Shown: positions 11,105-19,615, counted from the first letter of the stretch. The stretch: 42,416 nt of DNA from DATLFI01 sp035524895 (GCA_035524895.1 DATLFI010000206.1:1-42416), one strand, 5' to 3'. A program made the numbers and translations. Notes: a model not told the origin generated them from the sequence alone.

Positions 11105-12112
11105 ATGCCTCGGCGCGAGTCTGCTAGCCCTCGCCGGCCGCTCCGCGACGAGGCGGCATTCGTTGCCTGGCTGAGGAACGTCGCAGACGCCGGGATCGGC
11201 GACGACACGGCGTTCCTGAGCCTCGATGGCTCCTTCGCGTGGACCGTCGACACCCAGCACGAGGGCGTCCATCTACCGACCGGATGCGATCCCGCGGTCG
11301 CGGCTCGGAGACTGCTGGCCGTGAATCTCTCCGATCTCGCGGCCGTCGGTGCGGAACCGCGCTATGCGCTGCTCTCGCTCGCCGCGCCACCCGAGTACGA
11401 TCGGCGGCGGTTCGTCGCCGCGTTGGTCGCTGCGTGCGCGCGTTTCAGGGTGCGGCTCCTGGGTGGCGATACCAGCCGGCTCGACCGGCTCTCGGCGACG
11501 CTCACGTTGATCGGACGGAGACCCCGCAGGGCGAGTTGGATGCGGCGGAGCGCTGCCCGGCCCGGTGACCAACTCTTCGTCGGCGGGACCCTCGGCGAGG
11601 CGGCTCTGGGTCTTGCGCTAGTGCGGGCGGGCGCGATCTGGGAGCGGGGTCGGATGGTCCTGCCGGCCGGGTTGGAGGGCCCGCGCAGCCACACGGTCGC
11701 GGCGCGGCGGGCGGTCCGAAGGTTCCTGGCGCCAGAGCCCCAGATGGAGCTCTCGCGACGACTCTCCCAGTCCGGGTGTCGCGTCGCGGCCATCGACGTG
11801 TCCGACGGTCTGGGCAAGGACTTGGCCCGCCTGTGTGCCGCGAGCGGAGTCGGCGCCGAGGTCGAGACCCTGCCTCTGGCCCAGGCCGCCGAGGAGTTGG
11901 CGGCACGGCTTGGGTTGAACGCCCGCGAGCTAGCCCTGGGCGGCGGCGAGGACTACGTGCTGTTGTTCACCCTGCCTGCGAGCAGCCGGCAACCTGCCGG
12001 CAGCACACCGATCGGATGGATCCGGTCGGGCACAGGCGTCTGGGCCATCGAAGAAGGCGACCGGCGCCGCGACATCGCGGACGCCGGTTTCGACCACTTC
12101 GCTGCGAGGTGA
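11105..12112 (+). CDS. thiL: Thiamine-monophosphate kinase ThiL
   Basis: Phosphorylates thiamine monophosphate to the active cofactor thiamine pyrophosphate with ATP. The 335-residue protein shows the AIR-synthase/ThiL pattern: GIGDDTAFL near the N-terminus, the LLAVNLSDLAAVGAEP segment, LLGGDTSR, a second-domain IDVSDGLGKDL, and LGGGEDYVLLF. These provide the acidic residues that bind magnesium and nucleotide. It follows lon on the same strand with eight bases between and probably shares its transcript. Its stop is convergent with the HTH gene, 27 bases away. Confidence 0.94.
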   Translation: MPRRESASPRRPLRDEAAFVAWLRNVADAGIGDDTAFLSLDGSFAWTVDTQHEGVHLPTGCDPAVAARRLLAVNLSDLAAVGAEPRYALLSLAAPPEYDRRRFVAALVAACARFRVRLLGGDTSRLDRLSATLTLIGRRPRRASWMRRSAARPGDQLFVGGTLGEAALGLALVRAGAIWERGRMVLPAGLEGPRSHTVAARRAVRRFLAPEPQMELSRRLSQSGCRVAAIDVSDGLGKDLARLCAASGVGAEVETLPLAQAAEELAARLGLNARELALGGGEDYVLLFTLPASSRQPAGSTPIGWIRSGTGVWAIEEGDRRRDIADAGFDHFAAR

Positions 12113-12139
12113 GCGGCTGGTGGAGCTCGCCGCCGGCTC

Positions 12140-12838
12140 CTAGCCGCGCCTGACGGTCACGACCATGGGCCGCTTGAGCATCTGTGTCAGCTCGCGGATC
12201 TGGCGCTCCAAGGAGCGCTGGGAACCTTCGAGCCGCACCAGCCGTCGAGCCACGTCGCCACCAGTCGCTCCGCCGGACCCGCCGAGAAGCGCCGGCTGTG
12301 CCGGCTTCCGTCCCCTCGTGCTGCCCCGGCGCAACTCCCGGAACACCTCGACGGCGTGCTTCGGGTAGCGCCGACGCTTGCCGGTGCCGACATGGGGTAT
12401 GCGATCCAGGTAGAGCTTCGTGTACCGCAACAACGTCGGGTACGAGATCCCTGTCTCGGAGCGGATCTGTTGCAGGGAGAGAAGGCCGCTTCCCGCCTCG
12501 TTGGCGCGACCGCGGACCGCACTGCCACGCGCCGATGCCGACGCGGATTTGGGACGACGACCGCGACGGCTCAGCCCCTCCTCCCGCAACTCCTGGAACA
12601 CCTCCAGCGACGCCACAGGGTATCTCTGGCGGCGGCCCTCGCCTACCGAAGGAATCCGATCTGCATGCAGTTTCTTGTACTTCTGCAGCGTCGGCATGGA
12701 GATCTTTGTGCGGCGAGACACCTCTGACAGCGTCAGCAGGCCACTCCGACCGGTCCCCGTGGCGCCTCCGCCACCCATGCGCGCAGTCTTCTTACCGGTC
12801 GCCGTGCGCCTGCCGGCGCCTCTCTTTTTCCTTGGCAC
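12140..12838 (-). CDS. Basic DNA-binding protein with two copies of a MerR-like HTH module
   Basis: Unrecognised as a named family; probably a DNA-binding regulator. The chosen GTG at 12838 has AGGAG seven bases upstream; a TTG at 12868 is the longer alternative. The 232 residues are built as: a basic Lys/Arg/Gly tail (1-30); module 1 (33-86: GLLTLSEVSRRTKISMPTLQ, RIPSVGEGRRQRYP, FQELR); an AT-hook-like RRGRRPK (91-97); a Ser/Ala/Arg linker; module 2 (118-172: GLLSLQQIRSETGISYPTLL, RIPHVGTGKRRRYP, FRELR); a second RGRKP; a Gly-rich linker; and a terminal amphipathic helix (about 196-223) that could form a coiled coil. The modules resemble MerR/HTH_17 winged helices where P-T-L-x-x-Y is the recognition helix. 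The duplication is plainly internal. Target DNA is unknown. Confidence 0.8.
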   Translation of the reverse strand: MPRKKRGAGRRTATGKKTARMGGGGATGTGRSGLLTLSEVSRRTKISMPTLQKYKKLHADRIPSVGEGRRQRYPVASLEVFQELREEGLSRRGRRPKSASASARGSAVRGRANEAGSGLLSLQQIRSETGISYPTLLRYTKLYLDRIPHVGTGKRRRYPKHAVEVFRELRRGSTRGRKPAQPALLGGSGGATGGDVARRLVRLEGSQRSLERQIRELTQMLKRPMVVTVRRG

Positions 12839-12866
12839 TCGCGATCTCCTCCACGTCTGCGTTGGC

Positions 12867-12895
12867 AAAATAGCCGTTTCGTCTTAGAACAAGTA
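12867..12895 (-). promoter_or_regulatory. Candidate promoter of the duplicated-HTH gene
   Basis: On the minus strand TACTTG (12895-12890), 17 bases, then TATTTT (12872-12867). The start point would be near 12860, giving a leader of about 22 bases that contains the AGGAG ribosome-binding site. It sits in a visibly AT-richer patch. The -35 is weak. Confidence 0.35.
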
Positions 12896-13189
12896 GCCTC
12901 GTGCAGCCTAACAAGAAACTGCAGGCGACGAGAATCAAGTTCTCAACGTCCAGAAAGAGACGCTACCACGTTCTACTCGCGTGGAGCGACGCTCTCGGCG
13001 AGACAACCTTGGCGAGAGCTCCTGCGGCGCCTGTCGATGCAGCCGTCCGCGCGACGGCCACGCCCTCGCAGACTCACGACAGACCGAGGTTCCGAGCAAG
13101 GCAATGGTGGGCTCGTGAACTTCCGACAGAGGCCCCTGATCCGACAGAGGCCTCTGACACGAGGCCTCGAAGCGCGAGAGCTTCGCTCC
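12896..13189. other. Gene-free stretch with a tandem 18-bp repeat
   Basis: About 290 bases between the upstream side of the HTH gene and the pilin stop hold no ORF I would call. The left third is less GC-rich than its surroundings. The right part contains two adjacent 18-base units (CCGACAGAGGCCCCTGAT at 13123-13140 and CCGACAGAGGCCTCTGAC at 13141-13158, two mismatches) followed by further AGGCCT palindromes. A GCCTAACAAG string near 12905 resembles the end of an integron attC site, but I found no partner GTTAGGC. Confidence 0.4.
13168..13185 (-). terminator. Hairpin just after the pilin gene
   Basis: CGAAGC and GCTTCG are separated by six bases, starting five bases past the pilin stop codon. 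No T-tract follows on the minus strand, so it may stabilise the 3' end of the mRNA rather than terminate by itself. Confidence 0.3.
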
Positions 13190-13720
13190 CTACGGAGTTT
13201 CGCCCGCAGCGTCGGAAGTCAAACCGCCGGGCCAGCGCACGAAGAAGCCGCCGGCCCACACGATGTCGCGATCGTAGTCCGTGGAGACGAAGGCGCCAAT
13301 GGTGTAAGACCCCTCGAACACGCCGTCGGCTCCCGATGAGCGCAGCGCCACCGATCGCGGAAGGTCGATCTGGAGTGTGCCGAACTCATAGGTGCCGCGC
13401 CAGCCGTCGCGCTCAGGCAGCTCCGCGGCGTACACGGGCACGAGCGCTTCCTTGAGCTCTTCGTAGTCCTTCGTTTCGTACTCCGACCACTCGACGAGTG
13501 TGCTTTGCCGCCCGCTCGCCGCCGCTCCCACCTGGTCGGTCAGCCACGAGAACCAGATCGTGCCGATGTTGCGCATGTCCGCCATGGTGCGCTTCTGGCG
13601 CGCTTTCTGGAGCGAGTCGAGCAGGTTGGGTATCAGGATCGCCGCGATGATCCCGATGATCGCAACGACCACCAACAGCTCGATCAGCGTGAACCCTCTC
13701 GTTCGATACCTTCGAAGCAT
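13190..13720 (-). CDS. Type IV pilin/type II secretion pseudopilin-like protein
   Basis: Prepilin of 176 residues. The ATG at 13720 has AGGAGG about ten bases upstream. The class III leader is classic: MLRRYRTRG with Gly9 before the cleavage site, then FTLIELLVVVAIIGIIAAI, so Glu14 becomes Glu5 of the mature protein. The hydrophobic helix runs on to NLLDSLQKARQKRTMADMRNIG, the alpha-1 spine of the family. The globular part (about 60-176) includes DGWRGTYEFG and is GspG/PulG-like in layout, though I cannot assign major versus minor pilin. There are no Cys residues for a disulfide loop. No other pilus or secretion gene is nearby; it lies downstream of a sigma-54 activator and a sigma-54-like promoter, suggesting direct control. 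Confidence 0.85.
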   Translation of the reverse strand: MLRRYRTRGFTLIELLVVVAIIGIIAAILIPNLLDSLQKARQKRTMADMRNIGTIWFSWLTDQVGAAASGRQSTLVEWSEYETKDYEELKEALVPVYAAELPERDGWRGTYEFGTLQIDLPRSVALRSSGADGVFEGSYTIGAFVSTDYDRDIVWAGGFFVRWPGGLTSDAAGETP

Positions 13721-13787
13721 CAAAAGGTCCCCCTCCTGAATCGCCGGCGGCTCCGAAATCAGTGAGCCGGGTGCCCGTGGAACCTCA

Positions 13788-13805
13788 TAGCAATGTCGAT
13801 ACCAA
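13788..13805 (-). promoter_or_regulatory. Candidate sigma-54 (-24/-12) promoter of the pilin gene
   Basis: Minus-strand TTGGTATCGACATTGCTA has the invariant GG (13803-13802) and GC (13791-13790) exactly ten bases apart, with TTGC at -12; the -24 block is TTGGTAT against consensus TTGGCAC. The start would be near 13778, 58 bases before the pilin ATG. Support comes from position: a sigma-54 activator gene lies immediately upstream. Confidence 0.6.
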
Positions 13806-13967
13806 CCCCAGGGAGGCTTGCGACGCGCGTCGCCGCATCGGAGTGACCTGAAGATTCCACGGGTTGCGCTTCCGGACGGCCCTTGCCCCAAAGGATCGGA
13901 TCCACCCGATGACGCCGGCCGTGGGGCTTCGAGAGCTGCCTCGACTCGGAGCGTTCCTTCCAAGGCC

Positions 13968-13984
13968 CTGACAATCTGTGTCAG
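13968..13984. promoter_or_regulatory. Palindrome CTGACA-N5-TGTCAG, candidate activator-binding site
   Basis: A perfect inverted repeat CTGACAATCTGTGTCAG lies between the activator's stop codon (14021) and the sigma-54-like promoter, centred about 200 bases upstream of the predicted pilin start point. That is a normal distance for an upstream activator site. A further TGTCA half-site starts at 14002, 23 bases (about two turns) beyond the right arm. Confidence 0.5.
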
Positions 13985-14020
13985 CTGAGAGGAGCACGGA
14001 CTGTCAATCGACGGGCCCTC

Positions 14021-17000
14021 TCACGCGCCACGGATCGTCCCCGCCAGACCGAGCTGGCGGGTCAGGTAGGACAGCGCCTGTCTCGTGAGACCGAGCCTGC
14101 GACCCACCTCGGCCTGGTTGCCGCCACAAGCCTCGAGCTCTGTGCGCAACCGCTCCCGCTTCAACTGGTCCAGCCACTCGTGCCACGGCGCGCGCTCCTG
14201 AGTTCCTCCGACAGGCAAGTCGAGGTGCTCCCAGTCGACCACGACGCTAGAGGTGTCCACCATCGCGCTCGCGGCCTCGAGCACCGCGCGCAGCTGGCGC
14301 ACGTTGCCGGGCCATGGGTGTCGAAGGAGTGCGGCGCGCGCCTCTCTAGTCGCCCGCAACCCACCCAGCTCCTCGAGGATGGCCTCGGCCAACAACAGCA
14401 CGTCGTTGCCACGATCGCGTAGCGGCGGCATCGTCACGCGACCCACTCGAAGACGGTAGTAGAGGTCTTCGCGGAAGCGGCTTTCCCCGATCATCCTCTC
14501 GAGATCCCGGTGCGTGGCGGCGACGATTCGCACGTCCACCCGCCGCACCTTGGTCTCCCCCAGACGGCGCACCTCGCCGTCCTGCAGGACCCGCAGCAGC
14601 ATCCCCTGGGCCGGCAACGGCAGATCCCCGATCTCGTCGAGGAACACGGTGCCGCCCTCGGCTGACTCGAAGACCCCGGGCCGATCACGGTCTGCGCCGG
14701 TGAAGGCGCCGCGGGCGTGGCCGAAGAGGTCGGACAACACCAGCGTCTCCGACAACGCCGCGCAGTTCAGCACCAGCAGCTGACGCTCGCAGCGACCACT
14801 CGCGGCATGGACGTGGCGCGCGGCGAGCTCCTTGCCGGTGCCGGTCTCGCCCAGCACCAGTACCGGCAGATCGAGACGGGCCAGGCGAGCGAGCCGATCG
14901 ATCGCCTGCAGCAGCGCAGGGCTCTCACCGAGCAGCCCGCTGCGGGCCTTGGACGGCGACCTCGGCACCACCGAAACCGACGCTCGCCGATGCGAAGGCG
15001 GCGCCGCCAGGCGATCGACCAATCGCAGCAGGATGCCGGCCATCGCGTCACCACGCGCAACCTCGAGGCGCCAACTACCGGCTCGACCTTCGAGCTCGAT
15101 GCGCTCGGGTCCTCCGGCCCCCGCCAACACAGTCCGACACTCGCCCTCGGGTCCCTGCCGGCACTCGAGCCGCACCCCGGGGTGTCCCGCTACCTCGAAC
15201 AGGCGGGCGAGGGCCTCGGCCTCGTCGTCAGGCGTCTCGAGCACGCGCTCGAGCGCCTGCCATACGCCCCCGGTGGCCGACTCGAGGCGAACGGCCAGGC
15301 CGCTCGCCCCAGCGCGACGGAGCGCCGCAACGGCCCATCGTCGCCGAGCCTCGGGCACGAGCTCCGGCGCCAGCAAATGGAGGTCGAAGACCAGCCGAGC
15401 GCCTCGGTATGGCTCGAGCCGATCCGCCGCATCCCACGCCGCAGGCTCCGGCGACTGTCCGTGGAACACAGATCGAAAGAGCCCGCCGGCGGCGGTGTCC
15501 GCCAACACTCGCTGCGCGGCATCGAGAAGACCTGCAAGCGCGTAGAGCGCCGGGCGCTCCTCGGGCTCCAGGAGCGCCAGGACTCGTTGGGACGGCAGGG
15601 TCTCCAGGATCTGGGCAGCCTCCTGCGTGCGCCCCAGCCAGCCGAATGCCCGACAGAGCAGAAGCTCCAGCTCGACGCTGTTCCAGTCGACACCGTCGGT
15701 CCGCAGACGGTCGAGCGCGGCTCGGCAGCGCTCCACGGCCTCGCGGGGTCGGCCGAGCGCCAGCTCGAAACGCGCCCAGAGCTCGGCGTCCTGGGCCGCG
15801 CCCCGCACGTTCCCCGACAGCGAGTTCTCGCGCTGGCAGCGCTCGAGGATCTCCTCGACGCCGGCGAACCGGCCGCGCCGCAGTCGCACTTCGGCGAGAT
15901 TGTAGAGTGCCAGCGTGGTCTTGACCGGACCCTCGCAACGGCTCAGCAGGCGCAGGCAATGGCGGCAGGCGCGCTCGGCACCCGCCAGATCGCCGTCGAG
16001 CACCCGCGCCAGAACCAGGTCGTTCCACAGGCGCCCCGCCACGTGTCGCGGTAGGCATCGTCTCTCGACCGCGAGGGCCTTGGCGACGAGGTCTGCGGCC
16101 AGACCGGGTCGACCCTGCAGTACGGCGAGAAGACCGCGGGCGTGCAGCAATCCCCGTTCGCTCTCGACGCCGCCCCTTCGCTCCGCCTCGGCGAGGTGGC
16201 GCGCCATGGCCCCCTGGTCTCCGCGATCCCAGCTCTCGAGCGCGGCCACGACGCGGGCTCGCGCGCGCAGGGGCCCTCTGCCGGCCTCCAAGGCGCGGGC
16301 TACCCAATCCCGGGCGTGGTCCCGCTCGCCCAGGTTGCCGTGGACGCGCACGGCCAGCTCGGCCGTCTCGATCCTCTGCTCCGGACGCAGATCGCCCGCG
16401 AGTAGTTGGCGCAGCGTTCGTTTGGCCGCGCCCAGCCTCCCGAGCTGCACCTGGCAATCGAGCCGGAGCAATCGAGCCTCGACACCGTGCTGATCTCGCA
16501 GCAGCTCCAGCGCACCCTCGAACCGCCCTCGGGCCAGCTCCTCACTCGCCAACTCGAGACGCGCTACGGCACCCCGGGGAGGCTTGGCCCCGCGGGACGA
16601 TGCCGACTCAGCCTTCGCGGCTGGGGCGCCGCCATCGCTGGCTTCGAGCCAGCCCCAGGCCTCCTCGAGGCGGGTCACACCTTCGAGTGCGCTGCGGCGT
16701 AGCTCCGCTGGACCAACCAGCCATACCGCCGGCGCGGACTCCGAAACGGACTCGGCGGCGAGGGCTCGCCGATGCACGGCGAAGGGCGCCTGCCAAAGGA
16801 AGGGCGCCTCGCGCAGGATGCCTTCCACCGCGAGGCTCGGAACTGCGGGCTCGAGGTCCTGCCGCCAGTCGTCCAGCAGACGCCGAACCACTCGCCGGGC
16901 TTCGCCGCGTCCAGACAAGCGCTCGCCGCAACGAAACAACAGGCCGACCAACTCTCGCAGCTCCGCCTGCGGCAGCGCGGGCGAGCGGCCAGCAGCGACG

Positions 17001-17320
17001 CCGACGACCCTCAGCTTGCCGGCACCGCACACGGCCGCGCCGCGAAAGCCCTGACTCAGGTGAGCTCCCGAGCGCTCGAGGTGCGAGAGCAGGGCGCAAC
17101 CCTGCAAGAGGAGGCCGAGCCGATGGCGGTCGCTCGTCTCGAGCCGCTCCAGGGGGACCGCCGTGGCGTCCCACTCGAGGCACTCGTGCCGCAACGACCA
17201 GGCGCTCTGGCCCAGGCCGCCACCCGTGGCACCGTTACGACACGTCGTTCCTTTGGAAGTGGCCGGCGATTCCTCCGCCGACTGCCCGAGGGCTGCCGGA
17301 TCGGCGAGGAATCGGTCCAC
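14021..17320 (-). CDS. Sigma-54-dependent activator with pseudokinase-like and TPR regions
   Basis: Enhancer-binding transcription activator for RNA polymerase with sigma-54. The AAA+ domain (about 795-1025) has Walker A GETGTGKE at 824, the sigma-54-contacting GAFTGA loop at 871-876, Walker B GGTVFLDEIGDL, and RFREDLYYRLRV. A Fis-type HTH ends the protein (GNQAEVGRRLGLTRQALSYL). There is no receiver, PAS or GAF domain. Instead about 500 residues (about 235-730) are Ala/Leu/Arg-rich helical repeats of TPR type (ALYNLAEVRLRRGRFAGVEEI). Ahead of them, around 60-130, LLLQGCALLSHLERSGAHLSQGFRG followed by GKLRVVGVA has the spacing of a protein-kinase catalytic loop without its catalytic residues; that reading is inference. 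It starts with GTG; 1099 residues is unusually long. It sits 64 bases past aroA and upstream of the pilin gene. Confidence 0.87.
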   Translation of the reverse strand: MDRFLADPAALGQSAEESPATSKGTTCRNGATGGGLGQSAWSLRHECLEWDATAVPLERLETSDRHRLGLLLQGCALLSHLERSGAHLSQGFRGAAVCGAGKLRVVGVAAGRSPALPQAELRELVGLLFRCGERLSGRGEARRVVRRLLDDWRQDLEPAVPSLAVEGILREAPFLWQAPFAVHRRALAAESVSESAPAVWLVGPAELRRSALEGVTRLEEAWGWLEASDGGAPAAKAESASSRGAKPPRGAVARLELASEELARGRFEGALELLRDQHGVEARLLRLDCQVQLGRLGAAKRTLRQLLAGDLRPEQRIETAELAVRVHGNLGERDHARDWVARALEAGRGPLRARARVVAALESWDRGDQGAMARHLAEAERRGGVESERGLLHARGLLAVLQGRPGLAADLVAKALAVERRCLPRHVAGRLWNDLVLARVLDGDLAGAERACRHCLRLLSRCEGPVKTTLALYNLAEVRLRRGRFAGVEEILERCQRENSLSGNVRGAAQDAELWARFELALGRPREAVERCRAALDRLRTDGVDWNSVELELLLCRAFGWLGRTQEAAQILETLPSQRVLALLEPEERPALYALAGLLDAAQRVLADTAAGGLFRSVFHGQSPEPAAWDAADRLEPYRGARLVFDLHLLAPELVPEARRRWAVAALRRAGASGLAVRLESATGGVWQALERVLETPDDEAEALARLFEVAGHPGVRLECRQGPEGECRTVLAGAGGPERIELEGRAGSWRLEVARGDAMAGILLRLVDRLAAPPSHRRASVSVVPRSPSKARSGLLGESPALLQAIDRLARLARLDLPVLVLGETGTGKELAARHVHAASGRCERQLLVLNCAALSETLVLSDLFGHARGAFTGADRDRPGVFESAEGGTVFLDEIGDLPLPAQGMLLRVLQDGEVRRLGETKVRRVDVRIVAATHRDLERMIGESRFREDLYYRLRVGRVTMPPLRDRGNDVLLLAEAILEELGGLRATREARAALLRHPWPGNVRQLRAVLEAASAMVDTSSVVVDWEHLDLPVGGTQERAPWHEWLDQLKRERLRTELEACGGNQAEVGRRLGLTRQALSYLTRQLGLAGTIRGA

Positions 17321-17383
17321 TGGCTCGCTCTGCTCCTGCTACTCGATCGTGTGCTCTCTCTTCGGCCCCGAGGTGCAGCCTCG

Positions 17384-18733
17384 CTACTCGGAGATCAGCC
17401 CCAACAGATCGCGCCAGAACCCCGGATAGGACTTGGCGACCACGGCCGGGGCCGCGATGCGGGTGCCCGCGCGCCGGAGCCCGACCAGCGCAAACGCCAT
17501 CGCGATGCGATGGTCGTCACGCGTGTCGACGACGGCCGGCGGCAGGGGCGAGAAGTTCCCCGACAACCGCTGCGGTTGACCTCTGACGATCAAGCCATCC
17601 GACGTTTCTTTGGCACAGAACCCTAGTGTTCGCAATCCTACCGCGACTGCGGCCAGCCTGTCACTCTCCTTGAGTCGCAGGTTAGCGACGCCGCTGATCT
17701 CGGTGTCCCCCTCGCCGAACGCCGCTAGAGCGGCCAGGGTCGGCACCTGGTCCGGCATATCCGACAGGTCGAGCGAGAGCGAGCGGAGAGGTGCGCCACT
17801 CGCTACGAGGACGCCGCGACGAGTCCACTCGACCCGCGCGCCCAACTCGGCCAGCAGGTCCAGAAAGCGCCGATCGCCCTGCACCGAGTCGCTGGACAGG
17901 CCGAGCAGCTCGACCGGACCCCCGATCAGCGCCGCGGCGGCCGCGGGATAGGCGGCGGCCGAGAAATCGGGCTCGACCTCGACGCGTCCCGGGCCCCCAC
18001 CGGGCCCTGGCGGAAGCGGATCGACCCGCCAAACCCCGCCCACCGCGGAGACCCGGTCGACCTCCAACCTCTGCATGGCCTGGCGCGTCAGCGCCACGTA
18101 GGGTTCCGACGTGAGCGCTGCCACCTCGACGGTGAGCGCTCCCTTCGCTCGAAGGCCCGCCATCAGCAGCGCCGATAGGTACTGCGAAGACTCACCGGCA
18201 TCGATGCGACAGTGCCCACCTGCCAGCGACCGCCCCTCGATCATGAGGGGTGCGCACCCCGGCACTCCCAGATACTCGATGCGGGCGCCGGCCTCCCGGA
18301 GGGCTTCGACCAGCGGGCCGATCGGTCGCTCGCGGAGGCGCGGCGTGCCGTCCAGCACGAACCGACCCGGCAGCGTGGTCAGCGCGGCGGTGAGAAACCG
18401 AAACATGGTGCCGGCGTTGCCGCAGTGCAGCTGTCGCGGCTCCTCGCCGGCCGGCGCGAGCTGGCCGCGAACCACCACGTCACGCCCCGATGCCTCGACG
18501 ATCAGCCCGAGGACCCGCAGCGCTTCCCGGAAGAGCCCGATGTCCTCGGCCTCCAGCAGCTCGTCCACACGCCGTTCGCCGCCGAGCAGCAGCGCCAGAG
18601 CGAGATAGCGATGCGACAGGCTCTTGGAGGGCGGAGGTCGCAGCTCGCCGGCAAGGGCGCGAGGCCAGGGGACCTCGAGCGGGTCCGGCAGCTCTGCCAG
18701 GGAAGCCCCGCGCAGCCGACCTATCTCGTTCAA
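17384..18733 (-). CDS. aroA: 3-phosphoshikimate 1-carboxyvinyltransferase (EPSP synthase)
   Basis: Sixth step of the shikimate pathway: joins shikimate 3-phosphate and phosphoenolpyruvate. The chosen TTG at 18733 gives 449 residues and has AGGAG seven bases upstream; its second and third bases are part of the lpxH stop codon (TTGA overlap), so the genes are coupled. The open frame runs upstream through lpxH but is meaningless there. Motifs: PSKSLSHR at 35-42 with substrate-binding Lys37, the LHCGNAGTMFRFL loop (phosphoenolpyruvate site), LRERPI, SSQYLSALLMA, EPDFSAAAYP with the catalytic Asp, LKESDRL, and DDHRIAMAFAL. The Gly-Asn-Ala-Gly-Thr loop looks like the glyphosate-sensitive class, an inference from one motif. 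Confidence 0.94.
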   Translation of the reverse strand: MNEIGRLRGASLAELPDPLEVPWPRALAGELRPPPSKSLSHRYLALALLLGGERRVDELLEAEDIGLFREALRVLGLIVEASGRDVVVRGQLAPAGEEPRQLHCGNAGTMFRFLTAALTTLPGRFVLDGTPRLRERPIGPLVEALREAGARIEYLGVPGCAPLMIEGRSLAGGHCRIDAGESSQYLSALLMAGLRAKGALTVEVAALTSEPYVALTRQAMQRLEVDRVSAVGGVWRVDPLPPGPGGGPGRVEVEPDFSAAAYPAAAAALIGGPVELLGLSSDSVQGDRRFLDLLAELGARVEWTRRGVLVASGAPLRSLSLDLSDMPDQVPTLAALAAFGEGDTEISGVANLRLKESDRLAAVAVGLRTLGFCAKETSDGLIVRGQPQRLSGNFSPLPPAVVDTRDDHRIAMAFALVGLRRAGTRIAAPAVVAKSYPGFWRDLLGLISE

Positions 18734-19467
18734 GCGTCCTCTCCTGTCGCCATTGCGACACCGTCTGCGCCGCCGATCGGCGCCAGCAGCTCGTCCAGGG
18801 AGCGCAGCCGCGGCTCGTGAAACCAGGCCTCGACGATCTGCGCTTCGCCGCCAGCCACGCGATAGCGCCGCGGCTCGTGAAAATGCCCGAGCAGGAGCAG
18901 GTCGTAGCCCTCTCGAAGCCGCCGCGCGGCGTAGCTCGTGATCACTTCGTCGGGAATCCTGGTCTTGTGACGGAAGTTGGTGCGCCCTAGACGGCGCTCG
19001 GTGCCCGCAACGATCCGCCGAGCGAGCGCTCCTGGAAGGCGGCGAAAGAGCAAGCGCGACGGGGGACTCTTCGAGAGCCAACGCCAGAAGAGGTAACGCA
19101 CGTCGCGACTGTTGAGCCCATCGCCGTGCACGAAGAGGCAGCGCCGCCCGCGGTACTGCACCACGAGCTCCTGCCCGAGCTCGTCGAACGCGTCACGATA
19201 GGAGCTCCCCGCGAGGAAGAAGTCGCGGTTGCCCTCGACGTAGCCGATCCACACCCCCCGGCGCCGCAGCTCTCGCAGCGCCGCCACCGCGGAGGCGATC
19301 TCCGGGGTCTCGTAACGCTGGTCACCGACCCACACGTGGAACAGATCACCGAGGATCACCAGCCGCTCGCATCCCATGTCCGGCAACCGGCGAAGCTGGT
19401 CGACCAGCGGCGCAGCGCTACCCCCGGGGCCGCCCAAATGAGCATCGGCGACGATGGCGATCTGCAC
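18730..19467 (-). CDS. lpxH: UDP-2,3-diacylglucosamine diphosphatase LpxH
   Basis: Cleaves UDP-2,3-diacylglucosamine to lipid X in lipid A synthesis, at the cytoplasmic face of the inner membrane. The calcineurin-type metal site is complete in 245 residues: DAHLGG at 8-13, LGDLFHVW, EGNRDFF, FVHGDGLN and GHFHEP. The GTG start at 19467 has AAGGA five bases upstream. Its presence implies an outer membrane with lipid A. A related phosphoesterase acting on another substrate cannot be excluded, but GNRDFF plus the insert between HGD and GHFHEP fits LpxH well. It overlaps aroA by four bases. Confidence 0.88.
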   Translation of the reverse strand: MQIAIVADAHLGGPGGSAAPLVDQLRRLPDMGCERLVILGDLFHVWVGDQRYETPEIASAVAALRELRRRGVWIGYVEGNRDFFLAGSSYRDAFDELGQELVVQYRGRRCLFVHGDGLNSRDVRYLFWRWLSKSPPSRLLFRRLPGALARRIVAGTERRLGRTNFRHKTRIPDEVITSYAARRLREGYDLLLLGHFHEPRRYRVAGGEAQIVEAWFHEPRLRSLDELLAPIGGADGVAMATGEDA

Positions 19468-19615
19468 GTCGAGTCCTTCCGAGAAACGGGAGACGGATCC
19501 TACGCCGGCAGGTCCACCCAGCGCGGTGAGGACGAGGCGTCACACTCTCACAAGGGGACGTGGTCCGGATCCCCGGATCGCGCGGCGACGCGCTTGGGGG
19601 CCACGACCCACGCTG

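Noticed and set aside
12901..12930. GCCTAACAAG string resembling an integron attC end
   Set aside because: No matching GTTAGGC partner, no second attC and no integrase in the window.
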